Assembly (NCBI GenBank): GCA_019414205.1
Contig: DXML01000021.1
Coordinates: 16,758 to 80,757 of the forward strand
Reading direction: 5' to 3'
Length of the DNA stretch: 64,000 nucleotides
Source: Collinsella sp.
GTDB taxonomy: Bacteria > Actinomycetota > Coriobacteriia > Coriobacteriales > Coriobacteriaceae
Shown: positions 34,156 to 43,171 of the stretch, piece by piece
Layout of the letters: each line of letters opens with the position of its first letter
Position numbering within the stretch: the first letter of the stretch is position 1
Notes under the pieces: generated by a model
Seen by the model: only the letters and a program-made list of their open reading frames with translations
Told to the model about the DNA's origin: nothing
Database searches by the model: none
Program-made: the position numbers and the translations under genes

Positions 34156-34434
34156 GTGGCTGTTAACGAAGAGCTGCTTAAGAAGGTTCTTGAAGAGATC
34201 CGCCCCAACCTGCAGGCCGATGGCGGCGATATGGAGTATGTGGGCGTCGACGACGAGGGCGTTGTCAAGCTGGAGCTGCAGGGCGCCTGCGCCGGCTGCC
34301 CCATGAGCTCGCTAACCCTTTCCATGGGTATCGAGCGCATCCTGAAGGAGCATGTGCCCGGCGTTACCCGCGTTGAGCAGGTCAATGCTTCCGGCGAGGC
34401 CGAGGACCTGTACGATGAGTACGCGCCGTTCTAA
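34156..34434 (+). CDS. NifU-like iron-sulfur scaffold protein (Nfu domain)
   Basis: 92 residues, GTG start with GAAAGGAG upstream. A stand-alone NifU C-terminal domain with ADGGDMEYVGVDD and the cluster motif Cys45-x-x-Cys48 (CAGCPMSS). It carries or inserts Fe-S clusters, useful here given the Fe-S-rich dehydratase and radical SAM enzymes. A GCGGGCATGCCCGC palindrome lies just upstream (34118-34131). Confidence 0.92.
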   Translation: MAVNEELLKKVLEEIRPNLQADGGDMEYVGVDDEGVVKLELQGACAGCPMSSLTLSMGIERILKEHVPGVTRVEQVNASGEAEDLYDEYAPF

Positions 34435-34479
34435 GATGCGAAAGCTGCGGACGGTACGCTCCGCATAGACGTTACGTCC

Positions 34480-34519
34480 AAATATGCGGCTGCGAGCGTA
34501 AGGCCCGCGGCCGCATTTG
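34480..34519 (+). terminator. Hairpin after the NifU-like gene
   Basis: AATATGCGGCTGCG and CGCGGCCGCATTT pair imperfectly with a short T-run, between the NifU-like gene and lgt. Confidence 0.5.
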
Positions 34520-34542
34520 TATGTAGGGAGCAGGGGATCGAT

Positions 34543-35364
34543 ATGCTCAACGACCTCTACCATATGCTTGATCCCGTCGCGATCTCGGCGGGCCCCATCA
34601 CCATCTACTGGTACGGCCTGGCCTACGTGGTCGGCGCCCTGCTCACGGCGGTCGTTATGTATCGCACGCAGCGCCGCTGGGGCTTCGACATTACGATTGA
34701 TGACCTGACGAGCGTCGTGGTCGGCGCGGTCTTTGGCCTCATCATCGGCGCGCGCCTGTTTTACGTCGTCTTTTACGGCGATGGCTACTATTGGACCCAC
34801 CCGCTCGAAATCTTTGCCACCAACGAGGGAGGCATGAGCTTCCACGGCGGCCTGGTGGGCGGCATCTTGGGCGGCATCATCGTGTGCCGAATGTATAAGC
34901 TCGACGCCTGGACCGTCGCCGACCTTGCCGTGATCGGCGCCCCGCTGGCGCTGTGCCTGGGACGTTGCGCCAATTTCGTCAACGGCGAGCTGTGGGGTAA
35001 GCCGACCGATCTGCCCTGGGGTGTGGTCTTTGGCGGCACCGCGGGCGATATGCCGCGCCATCCCTCCCAGCTCTACGAGGCGTTTCTAGAGGGCATTGTG
35101 CTCTTTTGCATCCTGCAGGTGCTCAGCCGCAAAAAGCCACTGCTGCCCCAGGGTACGTTTATGGGCGTGTTCGTGATGGGGTACGGCATCGTCCGCTTTC
35201 TCGTTGAGTTCGTGCGCGTGCCCGATGCCCAGCTGGGCTATCTGCTGGGCGGCGTCATAACCATGGGTCAGCTGCTGAGTTTGCCGCTCGTGATTGCCGG
35301 CCTGGCGCTCATCATCTTCGCCCGCCACCGCAACCAGCCCCAGCGCGTCTACCTGGACGCCTAA
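34543..35364 (+). CDS. lgt: Prolipoprotein diacylglyceryl transferase
   Basis: 273 residues, seven membrane helices. Family motifs: SFHGGLVGGI (with the catalytic-region His), the signature GRCANFVNGELWG, and RHPSQLYEA. Transfers diacylglycerol from phosphatidylglycerol to the lipobox Cys of prolipoproteins, such as the GluB-type receptor in this window. Shine-Dalgarno AGGGAGCAGGGG. Followed directly by a hairpin repeat. Confidence 0.95.
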   Translation: MLNDLYHMLDPVAISAGPITIYWYGLAYVVGALLTAVVMYRTQRRWGFDITIDDLTSVVVGAVFGLIIGARLFYVVFYGDGYYWTHPLEIFATNEGGMSFHGGLVGGILGGIIVCRMYKLDAWTVADLAVIGAPLALCLGRCANFVNGELWGKPTDLPWGVVFGGTAGDMPRHPSQLYEAFLEGIVLFCILQVLSRKKPLLPQGTFMGVFVMGYGIVRFLVEFVRVPDAQLGYLLGGVITMGQLLSLPLVIAGLALIIFARHRNQPQRVYLDA

Positions 35365-35366
35365 CC

Positions 35367-35407
35367 AAGACCACCACAAAGGGGACAGGCACCTTTGTGG
35401 TGGTCTT
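35367..35407. repeat. Dispersed hairpin repeat, AAGACCACCACAAAGG arms
   Basis: 16-base perfect arms around GGACAGGCA, second copy of the unit at 6322-6360, placed three bases after the lgt stop codon. Confidence 0.8.
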
Positions 35408-35444
35408 GCCGAGTTTGATAGGTTTCTAGAAAGGCTTTCGGACT

Positions 35445-37628
35445 GTGAAGGATTCCGACCTCTCCACAACGGCTGCGCGCGACGCTGCCCGCATCGTCTG
35501 GTTTAAGCGCTACCCCGCCAAGCAGACGCTCATCGCATTTCTGCTCGCGCTGTTGGCGACCACGGCGTTTTCCATCGATCCCGCGCCGGTCTCGAGCAAC
35601 GCAGTCTTGGCGATTGACCCCAAAGCCTCGGGCATGCTGTACGTGTGCTACGAGGTGCTCCTCTCGTTTGCCGGCCATACCGACGCGGTCATGCTGCTTG
35701 CGCTTGCCTGCCTGCTCACGCTGCCGTTTCGCTACGTATTCTTTGGCCGCGGCGATGCTTGGCGTCCTTCGGTGATCCTTCCGTCGCTGTTCTTTGCCGT
35801 CTGCATGGTGTTTGGCCGCAGCTACGACCTCACCGATTCGGCCGAGATCGTGCTCGGCGACAAGGCTCGCATCATCTGCGCCTGGATAGGCGGTGCGGGC
35901 TGGATGCTCTTGGCGGTCGTTGCCTTCTACCTGGCTTTTGAGTGTCTAGATTGGCTGGGCTCTCGGCGCATTCCGTTTTCCGAAGCGCACTTTGGCCGCG
36001 TATGGCGTGTGGCTCACGCCGTGCTCTCGGTCCATCCCTTTGCCGGGCCCTTTCTGGTGCTTATGATTGTCTGGGCGCCCACGCTCATCGCTTCGCTGCC
36101 CGGCCTTTTTATGGGGGATACGGGTGCGCAGATTCGCCAGTGGTTCAATTACCCCAACGGCACGAGTGACTACCTGCGTCTGCTCAATCCCAATGTGTTG
36201 CTCAACGGACATCACCCCGTGGTGCACACGGCTATCATCGGTTCGTGCGTCCAGCTGGGGCTTTCACTATTCAACAGCGCCAACGCAGGTCTTGCCATCT
36301 ACACCTGCGCTCAGTTCGTCATTACGGCCGTCTGCATGGCCTATTCCATCTCGTCGCTGCGCAAACTGGGCGTGAGCCTGCCGGTCCGCGGCGTGATCTT
36401 GCTGTTCTTTGTGTTTATGCCCATGTTCTCCAACTACGCGGCCCTGCTTACCAAAGATGTGCTGTTTGCCGACGCGTTTTTGGTGCTGTTGGTGCAGACC
36501 GTGAAGCTCGTGGCCTGCGGCCTGCCCGGTCGCGATGCCAATGCCGAGCGTGCGGGCGAACAGAGGCCCGTGCTCTTTGCGCGCCACGACTGGCTGCTGC
36601 TCGCTCTGGGCGCCAGGGGTTCCACGTTTCTGCGCAACGGCGGCCTGGTGTTTCCCCTGGCGGCATGCGTAATCGCGGCGGCGTTTTGCGCATGGGGCGC
36701 GCATGCGGCTCGTCGCGCAGCCAAGCAGGCTGGTGCTGCGCCTTCGGGCGCCATCCCGCGTTTCCGCTGGGTGGGAGTTCTTGCTGTGCTTGCACTCTGC
36801 CTTGCCTCTAATATGTACTTCACCAAGGTCTTTATGCCGGCGCACGACATCACGCCTGGTTCCAAGCGTGAAATCCTCTCGATTCCGTTCCAGCAGACGG
36901 CTCGTTTCGTCCAAAAGCACGACGGCCTCAACTCGGGCGTCAACCCCACGGTTAAGGAGGACGGCACCATCGTGGAGGCTCCTTGCGACGGCTTGGTGAC
37001 CGACGAAGAGCGTGCCGTGATCGACCGTGTGCTCAAGTACGAGAATCTGGGCCGCCGTTACAACCCCGACAAGTCCGACGCCGTCAAAAATTGCTTTAAC
37101 GAGTACGCCTCGCAGGAGGACATCAAGGCCTATTTTGAGGTGTGGGCGCAGATGTTCAAAAAGGATCCCGAGTGCTATATCTCGGCGCTCATCAATAACT
37201 ACTACGGCTACTTTTATCCGAGTGCCCGCGATGCGTGGGTCTACAGCACGTCGCGCAGTGCCGAGATTATGGCACGCCCCGATAATCTCAAGTACTTCGA
37301 CTTCCATCCGGTCGATAGCAAGGTTGCGCGCTGGTGCGACCACCTGATCAACCTGTATCGCGTGGCAGTACAGCGCATCCCGTTTATCTCGCTCACCATG
37401 AGCTCGGCCACCTACGTGTGGATTATGATCGCCGTGGTGGTCTACCTGTTGCGCCGCCATTCGTGGCGCGGGCTGGCCATTTGGGTGCCGCTGCTGGGTG
37501 TGCTCGCCGTGTGTCTGATCGGTCCCTGCAACGGCTCGACCTACATGCGCTACCTGTATCCGGTCATCGCCTGCATGCCCTTTGCCATCGGCGCTACCAT
37601 CACCCGCAGCGACCTCCTCTGGTCCTAA
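35445..37628 (+). CDS. Large polytopic membrane protein (DUF6020-like)
   Basis: 727 residues, GTG start with AAAGG nine bases upstream. About 12-14 membrane helices: four near the N-terminus, a dense block from about 195 to 360, another near 460, then a soluble stretch (about 480-625) and two final helices. The layout, with YPNGTSDYLRLLNPNVLLNGHHPVVHTAI, is like lipid-linked-sugar glycosyltransferases of the GT-C kind and the DUF6020 family. An envelope polysaccharide or glycolipid role is plausible but not shown. A hairpin repeat follows. Confidence 0.75.
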   Translation: MKDSDLSTTAARDAARIVWFKRYPAKQTLIAFLLALLATTAFSIDPAPVSSNAVLAIDPKASGMLYVCYEVLLSFAGHTDAVMLLALACLLTLPFRYVFFGRGDAWRPSVILPSLFFAVCMVFGRSYDLTDSAEIVLGDKARIICAWIGGAGWMLLAVVAFYLAFECLDWLGSRRIPFSEAHFGRVWRVAHAVLSVHPFAGPFLVLMIVWAPTLIASLPGLFMGDTGAQIRQWFNYPNGTSDYLRLLNPNVLLNGHHPVVHTAIIGSCVQLGLSLFNSANAGLAIYTCAQFVITAVCMAYSISSLRKLGVSLPVRGVILLFFVFMPMFSNYAALLTKDVLFADAFLVLLVQTVKLVACGLPGRDANAERAGEQRPVLFARHDWLLLALGARGSTFLRNGGLVFPLAACVIAAAFCAWGAHAARRAAKQAGAAPSGAIPRFRWVGVLAVLALCLASNMYFTKVFMPAHDITPGSKREILSIPFQQTARFVQKHDGLNSGVNPTVKEDGTIVEAPCDGLVTDEERAVIDRVLKYENLGRRYNPDKSDAVKNCFNEYASQEDIKAYFEVWAQMFKKDPECYISALINNYYGYFYPSARDAWVYSTSRSAEIMARPDNLKYFDFHPVDSKVARWCDHLINLYRVAVQRIPFISLTMSSATYVWIMIAVVVYLLRRHSWRGLAIWVPLLGVLAVCLIGPCNGSTYMRYLYPVIACMPFAIGATITRSDLLWS

Positions 37629-37629
37629 T

Positions 37630-37662
37630 TTGGTGCAAAGGGGACAGGTTACTTTGCACCAA
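37630..37662. repeat. Dispersed hairpin repeat, TTGGTGCAAAG arms
   Basis: 11-base perfect arms around GGGACAGGTTA, directly after the DUF6020-like gene; followed by another short palindrome CCCCTTG...CAAGGGG (37663-37679). Confidence 0.75.
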
Positions 37663-37806
37663 CCCCTTGCACCAAGGGGCTGTATCATCACGACGCCTTC
37701 ATTTTGGGGTTTATCTCGCAGGCCAGTAGGTATATCATAACGACGTTTGTTTATATTGCCCGAGCATCTGCGCTGGGCTTTAGGTCGAAACCGATAGGAG
37801 ACACGT

Positions 37807-38613
37807 ATGTCCGGACACTCTAAGTGGGCCACAACCAAGCATCGTAAGGGCGCGCAGGACGCCAAGCGTTCCGCCCTCTTCTCCAAGCTGAGCCGCAACA
37901 TCACCGTTGCTGCCCGTCTCGGCGGCGACCCGCTGCCCGAGAACAACGCCAGCCTCGCCGCTGCCGTTGCCAAGGCCAAGGCTCAGTCCATGCCTAAGGA
38001 CAAGATCAAGTCCGCTATCGACAAGGCATTTGGTTCGGGTGCCGACGCCGCCGTCTACGAGAACATCGTGTACGAGGGCTATGGTCCCGCCGGCGTTGCC
38101 GTCTACGTCGACTGCCTGACCGACAACCGCAACCGTACTGCCGCCGATGTCCGTTCTGCCTTCTCCCACGCTGGTGGCAACCTGGGCACCTCCGGCTCCG
38201 TCGCCTTCCAGTTTGAGCGCAAGGGCCAGATTGTCGTCGCCAAGGAGATCCTGGACGAGAACGCCAAGAAGGAGACCATGATCGCCAACGGTGCTGCCGG
38301 TGACGAGGATGAGTTCATGATGGCAATCGCCGAGGCCGGTGGCGAGGACTACGAGGACGCCGGCGAGGAGTGGATCGTCTGGACCGCTGCTAACGACGTC
38401 ATGGCTGTCTCCAAGGCACTCGAGGAGCAGGGCGTCCAGGTCAAGGGTTCCGAGACCACCATGGTTCCGACCACCCCGACCGAGGTCTCCGGTACCGACG
38501 CCAAGAAGGTTCAGCGCCTCATCGACCGTCTCGAGGAGCTCGACGACGTCCAGGATGTTTACAGCACCATGGACATGACCGACGAGGTCATCGCTGCCCT
38601 CGAGGAGGAGTAG
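37807..38613 (+). CDS. yebC: YebC/PmpR family protein (TACO1 homologue)
   Basis: 268 residues, about 20-25 longer than typical, with an acidic insertion near 150-170. N-terminal MSGHSKWATTKHRKGAQDAKR is the family signature. Formerly described as a transcription regulator; recent work on the family links it to translation of proline-rich stretches. The window encodes Pro-rich proteins (41639 and 43172), which may be relevant. It is followed by a terminator. Confidence 0.93.
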   Translation: MSGHSKWATTKHRKGAQDAKRSALFSKLSRNITVAARLGGDPLPENNASLAAAVAKAKAQSMPKDKIKSAIDKAFGSGADAAVYENIVYEGYGPAGVAVYVDCLTDNRNRTAADVRSAFSHAGGNLGTSGSVAFQFERKGQIVVAKEILDENAKKETMIANGAAGDEDEFMMAIAEAGGEDYEDAGEEWIVWTAANDVMAVSKALEEQGVQVKGSETTMVPTTPTEVSGTDAKKVQRLIDRLEELDDVQDVYSTMDMTDEVIAALEEE

Positions 38614-38682
38614 CACCCGCGCGGGTTAAGCCGCGCATATCTGGGCATAATGAAGCGAGCATGCAAGCCTCGTGGAATAGAT

Positions 38683-38724
38683 GAGCCGGATCCGCGTGCG
38701 TAGAGCACCGGACCCGGCTCTTTT
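38683..38724 (+). terminator. Terminator after yebC
   Basis: GAGCCGGATCCG and CGGACCCGGCTC pair with one mismatch, then TTTT. Confidence 0.8.
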
Positions 38725-38779
38725 ATAATGATGCGAATCGTTTTGCATTCTGTGGACCGAGACCCGAAAGGAGCGCCGC

Positions 38780-39325
38780 ATGCGCGTGCTCAAACGAGCC
38801 CTAGCAATCGTGTACCTTGCCGCCGCCATCGTGGCGTTGGGCACGCTTGTCTGCCAGTTCTGGGGACCGTATACGTATCGCTTTATGCTGCTGTTGCGTG
38901 ACACCATGCCTCGCGTCGTCGTTACGGTGTGCGCCGCCATCGTGGCGCTTGGCGTGCTCATCGGGTTTTTCCGCTTGATGTTCGCGCGTCGCGAGCCGTC
39001 CTGCGTGCATCCGGCGGGGGAGCGAAATATCGAGGTCACGCTCGCAGCACTTTCCTCGTGTGCCCGCGCCGCGGCGGAGTGCGATGATCGTGTGATGGTT
39101 GAGCATATCGAGGCGCGCGTTCAAGGCTCCGACGAGTCGCGCGTTCGTTTTAAGGTCGAGGCCATCGCGCTCGATGATAAGGACGTTGCCGCTCTTGCCA
39201 CCTCGATGCAGCAGCGCATCGAGAAGGCCTGCGACACCATGCTCGGCACGCCGGGCACGACCGCGCGCGTCCGTTTTTTGCCGTCCAAGACTACCGTCCA
39301 GACCGTGGAGGTTTCCGGTGAGTGA
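38780..39325 (+). CDS. AmaP-like alkaline-shock anchor protein
   Basis: 181 residues; two membrane helices near residues 7-28 and 44-66 followed by an Asp23-like C-terminal domain, which matches AmaP, the membrane anchor of the Asp23 envelope-stress protein. Shine-Dalgarno AAAGGAG. It overlaps the next gene and is followed by an Asp23 homologue, the usual cluster order. Confidence 0.8.
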   Translation: MRVLKRALAIVYLAAAIVALGTLVCQFWGPYTYRFMLLLRDTMPRVVVTVCAAIVALGVLIGFFRLMFARREPSCVHPAGERNIEVTLAALSSCARAAAECDDRVMVEHIEARVQGSDESRVRFKVEAIALDDKDVAALATSMQQRIEKACDTMLGTPGTTARVRFLPSKTTVQTVEVSGE

Positions 39326-39695
39326 TACCAACCAAGACAAGACCGCCCGCACGCCGCGCCTGACGATCGATCAAAACGCTACGCCGGCAGGCGAGTCCGC
39401 CGACACCAAGCCCGAGGCCGGCGAGCAGCGCGACAGCGCCGCCAACGACTTTGACGAGGCCATGGGTCTCATCAAAGGTACGGGCGCTGCTGTCTGGAGC
39501 TACGCCGTGCGCCACCCCAACACTACGCTCGGCGCCGTGGCAGGCTTTATCCTCGCCGTGCTGGTACTTACGTTGGGCCTGTGGGACACGCTCGTCATCG
39601 CATTCTTTGTGCTGATCGGCGCCGTAATCGGCCAGATTCGCGACGGCGAGAACGGTATCGTTAACTTCTTCGGCCGTCTGTTTAGCGGCCGCTAA
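39318..39695 (+). CDS. DUF2273-like small membrane protein of the Asp23 cluster
   Basis: 125 residues from GTG 39318, with GGAGG upstream and an 8-base overlap with the AmaP-like gene. A 55-residue polar N-terminus is followed by two close helices (about 72-110) and the IGQIRDGENG segment typical of DUF2273. These proteins accompany Asp23/Gls24 and probably help attach it to the membrane. Confidence 0.8.
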   Translation: MSDTNQDKTARTPRLTIDQNATPAGESADTKPEAGEQRDSAANDFDEAMGLIKGTGAAVWSYAVRHPNTTLGAVAGFILAVLVLTLGLWDTLVIAFFVLIGAVIGQIRDGENGIVNFFGRLFSGR

Positions 39696-39739
39696 TATGT
39701 ATTCGACTGTCGCATCCGTGGCAGGCATAAGGAGGAACC

Positions 39740-40261
39740 ATGGCTTTTAACACGAAGGTCGATGTGGCCGATACCGAGCTCGAGACGAACGAGGCCGTCG
39801 CCGCCGAGGCGGAGGACGTAACGCTCGAGGACGAGGCGCTCGTCGAGGCAGAGTCCGAAGACGAGGCGGACGAGGATGACGAGGAGGCGGACGAGTCCGA
39901 GGACTCGCTGACCTATTCCAACGGCGTGATTGAGAAGATCGTCGCCATGGCCACCCGCGAGGTGCCGCACGTTCTGGGCATGAAGGGCAACCTCATGCAC
40001 TTTGTGCAGGAGCAGTTTGGTGCCGAGAACCTGACCAAGGGCGTGACGGTCGAGGTCACCGACGACAACCGCGTGGTCGTCAACATCTCGGTCATCATCG
40101 AGTACGGCGCCTATGCGCCTGCGATCTTTGACGACGTTAAGGCGCGCGTGACCGAGCGTCTTGCCGCGATGACCGGTCTTGAGGTGGCAGGCGTCAACCT
40201 GCGCATCGAGGATGTCATCACCCCCGAGGAGTACGAGCACCGTACCAGCCAGCACGAGTAA
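39740..40261 (+). CDS. Asp23/Gls24 family envelope stress response protein
   Basis: 173 residues: a very acidic N-terminal extension (about residues 20-55, rich in Glu and Asp) followed by the Asp23 domain from YSNGVIEKIVAMATREVPHV. Asp23 proteins form abundant filaments under the membrane, tethered by AmaP. Shine-Dalgarno AAGGAGG. The acidic extension is unusual. Confidence 0.88.
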   Translation: MAFNTKVDVADTELETNEAVAAEAEDVTLEDEALVEAESEDEADEDDEEADESEDSLTYSNGVIEKIVAMATREVPHVLGMKGNLMHFVQEQFGAENLTKGVTVEVTDDNRVVVNISVIIEYGAYAPAIFDDVKARVTERLAAMTGLEVAGVNLRIEDVITPEEYEHRTSQHE

Positions 40262-40310
40262 CCTACCAAAAAGGGATGTTTGTTTTGCAGGTTTTATCTG
40301 CGTAAACGTC
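40260..40310. repeat. Dispersed hairpin repeat, copy B (see 6122)
   Basis: ACCTACCAAAAAGGGATG through GCAGGTTTTATCTG and AAACGTC repeats the 6120-6172 block, here directly after the Asp23 stop codon. Confidence 0.6.
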
Positions 40311-40351
40311 AAACGGCCGGTCGCGCATGTAAAAGCGCGGCCGGCCGTTTT
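40311..40351 (+). terminator. Terminator after the Asp23 cluster
   Basis: AACGGCCGGTCGCGC and GCGCGGCCGGCCGTT form a 15-base stem with one bulge, then TTTT. Confidence 0.85.
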
Positions 40352-40465
40352 CTATATGCCCTCGATGCGGTCATACCGCTCGTCTAACTAAGGGTTGCAA
40401 TCTTCGCGTTCCGCGTTACCCTAATGGGCGCATTGTTTCCAAATTGTTAACGAGGGGTTGCCGTA

Positions 40466-41488
40466 ATGGCCGACGAACACGAGACCGAAAGCAAGGCATG
40501 GGCGATTGAAGCCGCCGCGGCAGAGGCGGCGTCGCGTGCCGCCGAGGAGGTACATCGTCCTCCGGTGGTGCCGATGGAGCGCGTGGTCGATCGCGATGTT
40601 ATTGAGCAAGGCGAGCGCGCCGGCCGCAAGCGCAGCCAGGAGCCAGGCTTTCCGCGCTTTTTTGCCGAGCTCAACCTGGGCCTGATCCTCACGGCGTTCG
40701 CCATCGTGGCTTTTAAAACCCCCAATCACTTTGCCTTCGGCGGCACCTCGGGCGTGTCGGTCATTCTTTCCACGCTGTTCCCGACTCTGCCCGTCGGCGT
40801 CTTTATGTGGATTATCAACGCGGTCCTGGTCATCCTGGGTTTTATCTTTTTGGAGCGCAAGGCAATCCTTTGGAGCGTCTTTGCCTCGTTTGCGCTTTCG
40901 GCCTACGTCTCACTGTTTGAGCTCTTCATCCCGACGGATGTTTCGATGACGGGCGATATGTGGCTCGACCTGTGTTTTGCCGTCATCTTGCCGGCGCTCG
41001 GCAGCGCTATTGTCTTTGACATCGGCGCCTCGACGGGTGGCACGGACATTCTTGCCATGATCCTCAAACGCCGCACCACGCTCGAGATTGGCCGCGCGCT
41101 GCTGCTGGTCGATATCGGCATCGTGACCATCGCGGCTTTCCTGTATGGCCCGCGCGTCGGCCTGTACTGCGTGCTTGGCCTGTTTGCCAAGACGCTCGTG
41201 GTCGATAAGGCTATCGAGAGCATCCACCTGCGCAAGGTCTGTACGATCATTTGCACCGAACCGCGAAAAGTCGAGGAGTTTATTGTCAAGCATCTCAACC
41301 GCACGGCAACGATCAGCCGTGGCTACGGCGCCTTCTCGGGCAAGTGCGTCACGGTGATTATGAGCGTGCTGAGCCGTCGCGAGGCAGTGCAACTGCGCCG
41401 CTATACCCGCGAGATTGACCCTGGCGCCTTCATCACCATCGTCGATAGCTCCGAGATCGTGGGCAAGGGCTTCCGCGGCACGAACTAG
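40466..41488 (+). CDS. YitT/DUF2179 family membrane protein
   Basis: 340 residues. A 65-residue polar N-terminal extension precedes five or six helices of the YitT domain (NHFAFGGTSGVSVIL, FDIGASTGGTDILAM) and a C-terminal cytoplasmic DUF2179 domain (SRGYGAFSGK, IDPGAFITIVDSSEIVGKGF). Function of the family is unknown; transport has been suggested. Shine-Dalgarno GAGGGG. Confidence 0.88.
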   Translation: MADEHETESKAWAIEAAAAEAASRAAEEVHRPPVVPMERVVDRDVIEQGERAGRKRSQEPGFPRFFAELNLGLILTAFAIVAFKTPNHFAFGGTSGVSVILSTLFPTLPVGVFMWIINAVLVILGFIFLERKAILWSVFASFALSAYVSLFELFIPTDVSMTGDMWLDLCFAVILPALGSAIVFDIGASTGGTDILAMILKRRTTLEIGRALLLVDIGIVTIAAFLYGPRVGLYCVLGLFAKTLVVDKAIESIHLRKVCTIICTEPRKVEEFIVKHLNRTATISRGYGAFSGKCVTVIMSVLSRREAVQLRRYTREIDPGAFITIVDSSEIVGKGFRGTN

Positions 41489-41638
41489 CGCGGACGCACC
41501 CTTCGAATCATTGAATAAGGCCGCCTACGTTGCAAATCGGTCATCTTGGGCTATTTGTCCCCACATTGGGCGATAATGTTGCCAAAGACATCGTTTGCGA
41601 TCCAGGTGATTCGCTCTAGATACGAAGGGATGATTTCG

Positions 41639-42976
41639 ATGTTCTGTTCGCAGTGTGGCGCCCCCATGGGCGATAACGACAAGTTCTGCGGCGTGTGCGG
41701 TGCCCCTAATACCGAGGTCAAGGCCGCCGGCCCCGCTCCGCAAGCTCAACCCCAGCCGCAGCCCCAGCCCCAGCCGTTTGTTGCGCCCCAGCCGGCTATG
41801 AACGTGCCCAAGGGCTGCATGGCGCAGGCCTTCAACGATATGCTTAAGGTTCCCGGCGCCCTGGTTCGCGTATGTCAGATTGCCTTTTTGCCGGCGCTGA
41901 TTTGTGTCGTGTCGGTGCTGGTGCTGTTTATTCCCGTTATCGGCGGCATCGCGGCGGCTATCGGCTTTTTGCTTGCGTACGTGGCAAGCGTGTGCGGTGC
42001 CGGCTTTGCCATCGAGTGGGGTCGCGACCTGTCGCTCAAGGATGATAACGGTATGGAGCGTCCGCTGCTGCGTTCGACTTCGTTTGGCCTGGGCATCTTC
42101 TCGTCCGTTATTACCGGTGTGCTCGAGTTCGTTGCCATTATCCCGGTGATCGGCGTAATCTTCTCGGCTATCGAGAGTGTCGTGATCGGTGCCGTCGGCT
42201 CGTACTATTACTACAGTTCGAGCGGTCTCGAGGGCGCGCTCATCGGCTCGATGGGCCTGCTCGTCTTTGCCATGATTGTGTCGGTGGTGCTGGGCATTTT
42301 CTTTAAGATGTTCGGCGATGCCGCTGTGATGCACTTTGCGGTCGTTGGCCGCGTCGAGAGCGCGTTCTCGCTCGAGAAGGTTTGGAAGTCCTATAAGGCC
42401 AACCTGGGCAAGCTGTTCTGTGCCTCGATTCTTCCCGAGTTCTTGACGGGCATCGTGTCGAACATCATCACGTGGATCTTCACTGCCATCTTTGGCTTTA
42501 TCGCCGCGCTGGGAATTAGCAGCTACGGCTATTACGGCTACCATTCTCGCCCGTCGGGTATCGAGGCAATCATCGAGGGCGGTGGCATCGTGCTCATCCT
42601 GTTCTTGATGATCGTTGCCTTTGTCACGGTGTTCCTGAATGTGTTTGGCAAGATGCTCAAGTATCGCGCCGTTGGCTATTGGGCGGCACGTCATGCCAGC
42701 GAGTGGGCCGACGAGGATGCCGACGATGTCCTGACGTTTGTGCTCCCGGGTGAGAAGAAGCCTGCTCCTGCGGGATTCAATCCCACGGCCGCCACTGGTG
42801 CTGCGCCTGCACCTGCACCCGCGCCTGCACCTGCCCCTGCGCCCGCACCGGCACCTGCCCCTGCACCCGCGCCGGCGCCCGAGGCGACGCCTGCAGAACC
42901 CGATTGGAATGCCGTTGCCACGCCGGCGGATGAGCCGGGCGATAATCCTGCTGCCGAAAACAATCAAACCGAATAG
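41639..42976 (+). CDS. Zinc-ribbon membrane protein with Pro-Ala repeat
   Basis: 445 residues from ATG 41639 (AAGGGA eight bases upstream). An N-terminal zinc ribbon CSQCG...CGVCG is followed by a Pro/Gln linker, then DUF4013-like membrane domain with about six helices (residues 70-345). The C-terminus has an Ala-Pro dipeptide tract of about 14 units. The ribbon-linker plan is shared with the next gene. Function not known. Confidence 0.75.
   Translation: MFCSQCGAPMGDNDKFCGVCGAPNTEVKAAGPAPQAQPQPQPQPQPFVAPQPAMNVPKGCMAQAFNDMLKVPGALVRVCQIAFLPALICVVSVLVLFIPVIGGIAAAIGFLLAYVASVCGAGFAIEWGRDLSLKDDNGMERPLLRSTSFGLGIFSSVITGVLEFVAIIPVIGVIFSAIESVVIGAVGSYYYYSSSGLEGALIGSMGLLVFAMIVSVVLGIFFKMFGDAAVMHFAVVGRVESAFSLEKVWKSYKANLGKLFCASILPEFLTGIVSNIITWIFTAIFGFIAALGISSYGYYGYHSRPSGIEAIIEGGGIVLILFLMIVAFVTVFLNVFGKMLKYRAVGYWAARHASEWADEDADDVLTFVLPGEKKPAPAGFNPTAATGAAPAPAPAPAPAPAPAPAPAPAPAPAPEATPAEPDWNAVATPADEPGDNPAAENNQTE
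42797..42882 (+). repeat. Low-complexity GCN-CCN repeat (Ala-Pro tract)
   Basis: Hexameric repeat of Ala-Pro codons in the preceding protein; codons vary, which limits slippage. Confidence 0.8.
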
Positions 42977-42983
42977 TCGGTCG

Positions 42984-43019
42984 AGGCGCCCTGGGCAACT
43001 GAGCCCGGGGTGCCTTTTT
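42984..43019 (+). terminator. Terminator after the zinc-ribbon gene
   Basis: AGGCGCCCTGGGC and GCCCGGGGTGCCT stem, loop AACTGA, then T5. Confidence 0.85.
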
Positions 43020-43171
43020 CTACTGTGAAAGCAAGAAAATACCTGGGAAAACGGTTGCAGAAAAATTTCTCGGAAATTGGTCAATGTTGCGCAACAACGT
43101 CGCGGCTATTGTTGAGAACATAGACGTGTAAGGTTTGAAGGCGTGCAACGCCTTAGGAAAAGGAGAAGCTT

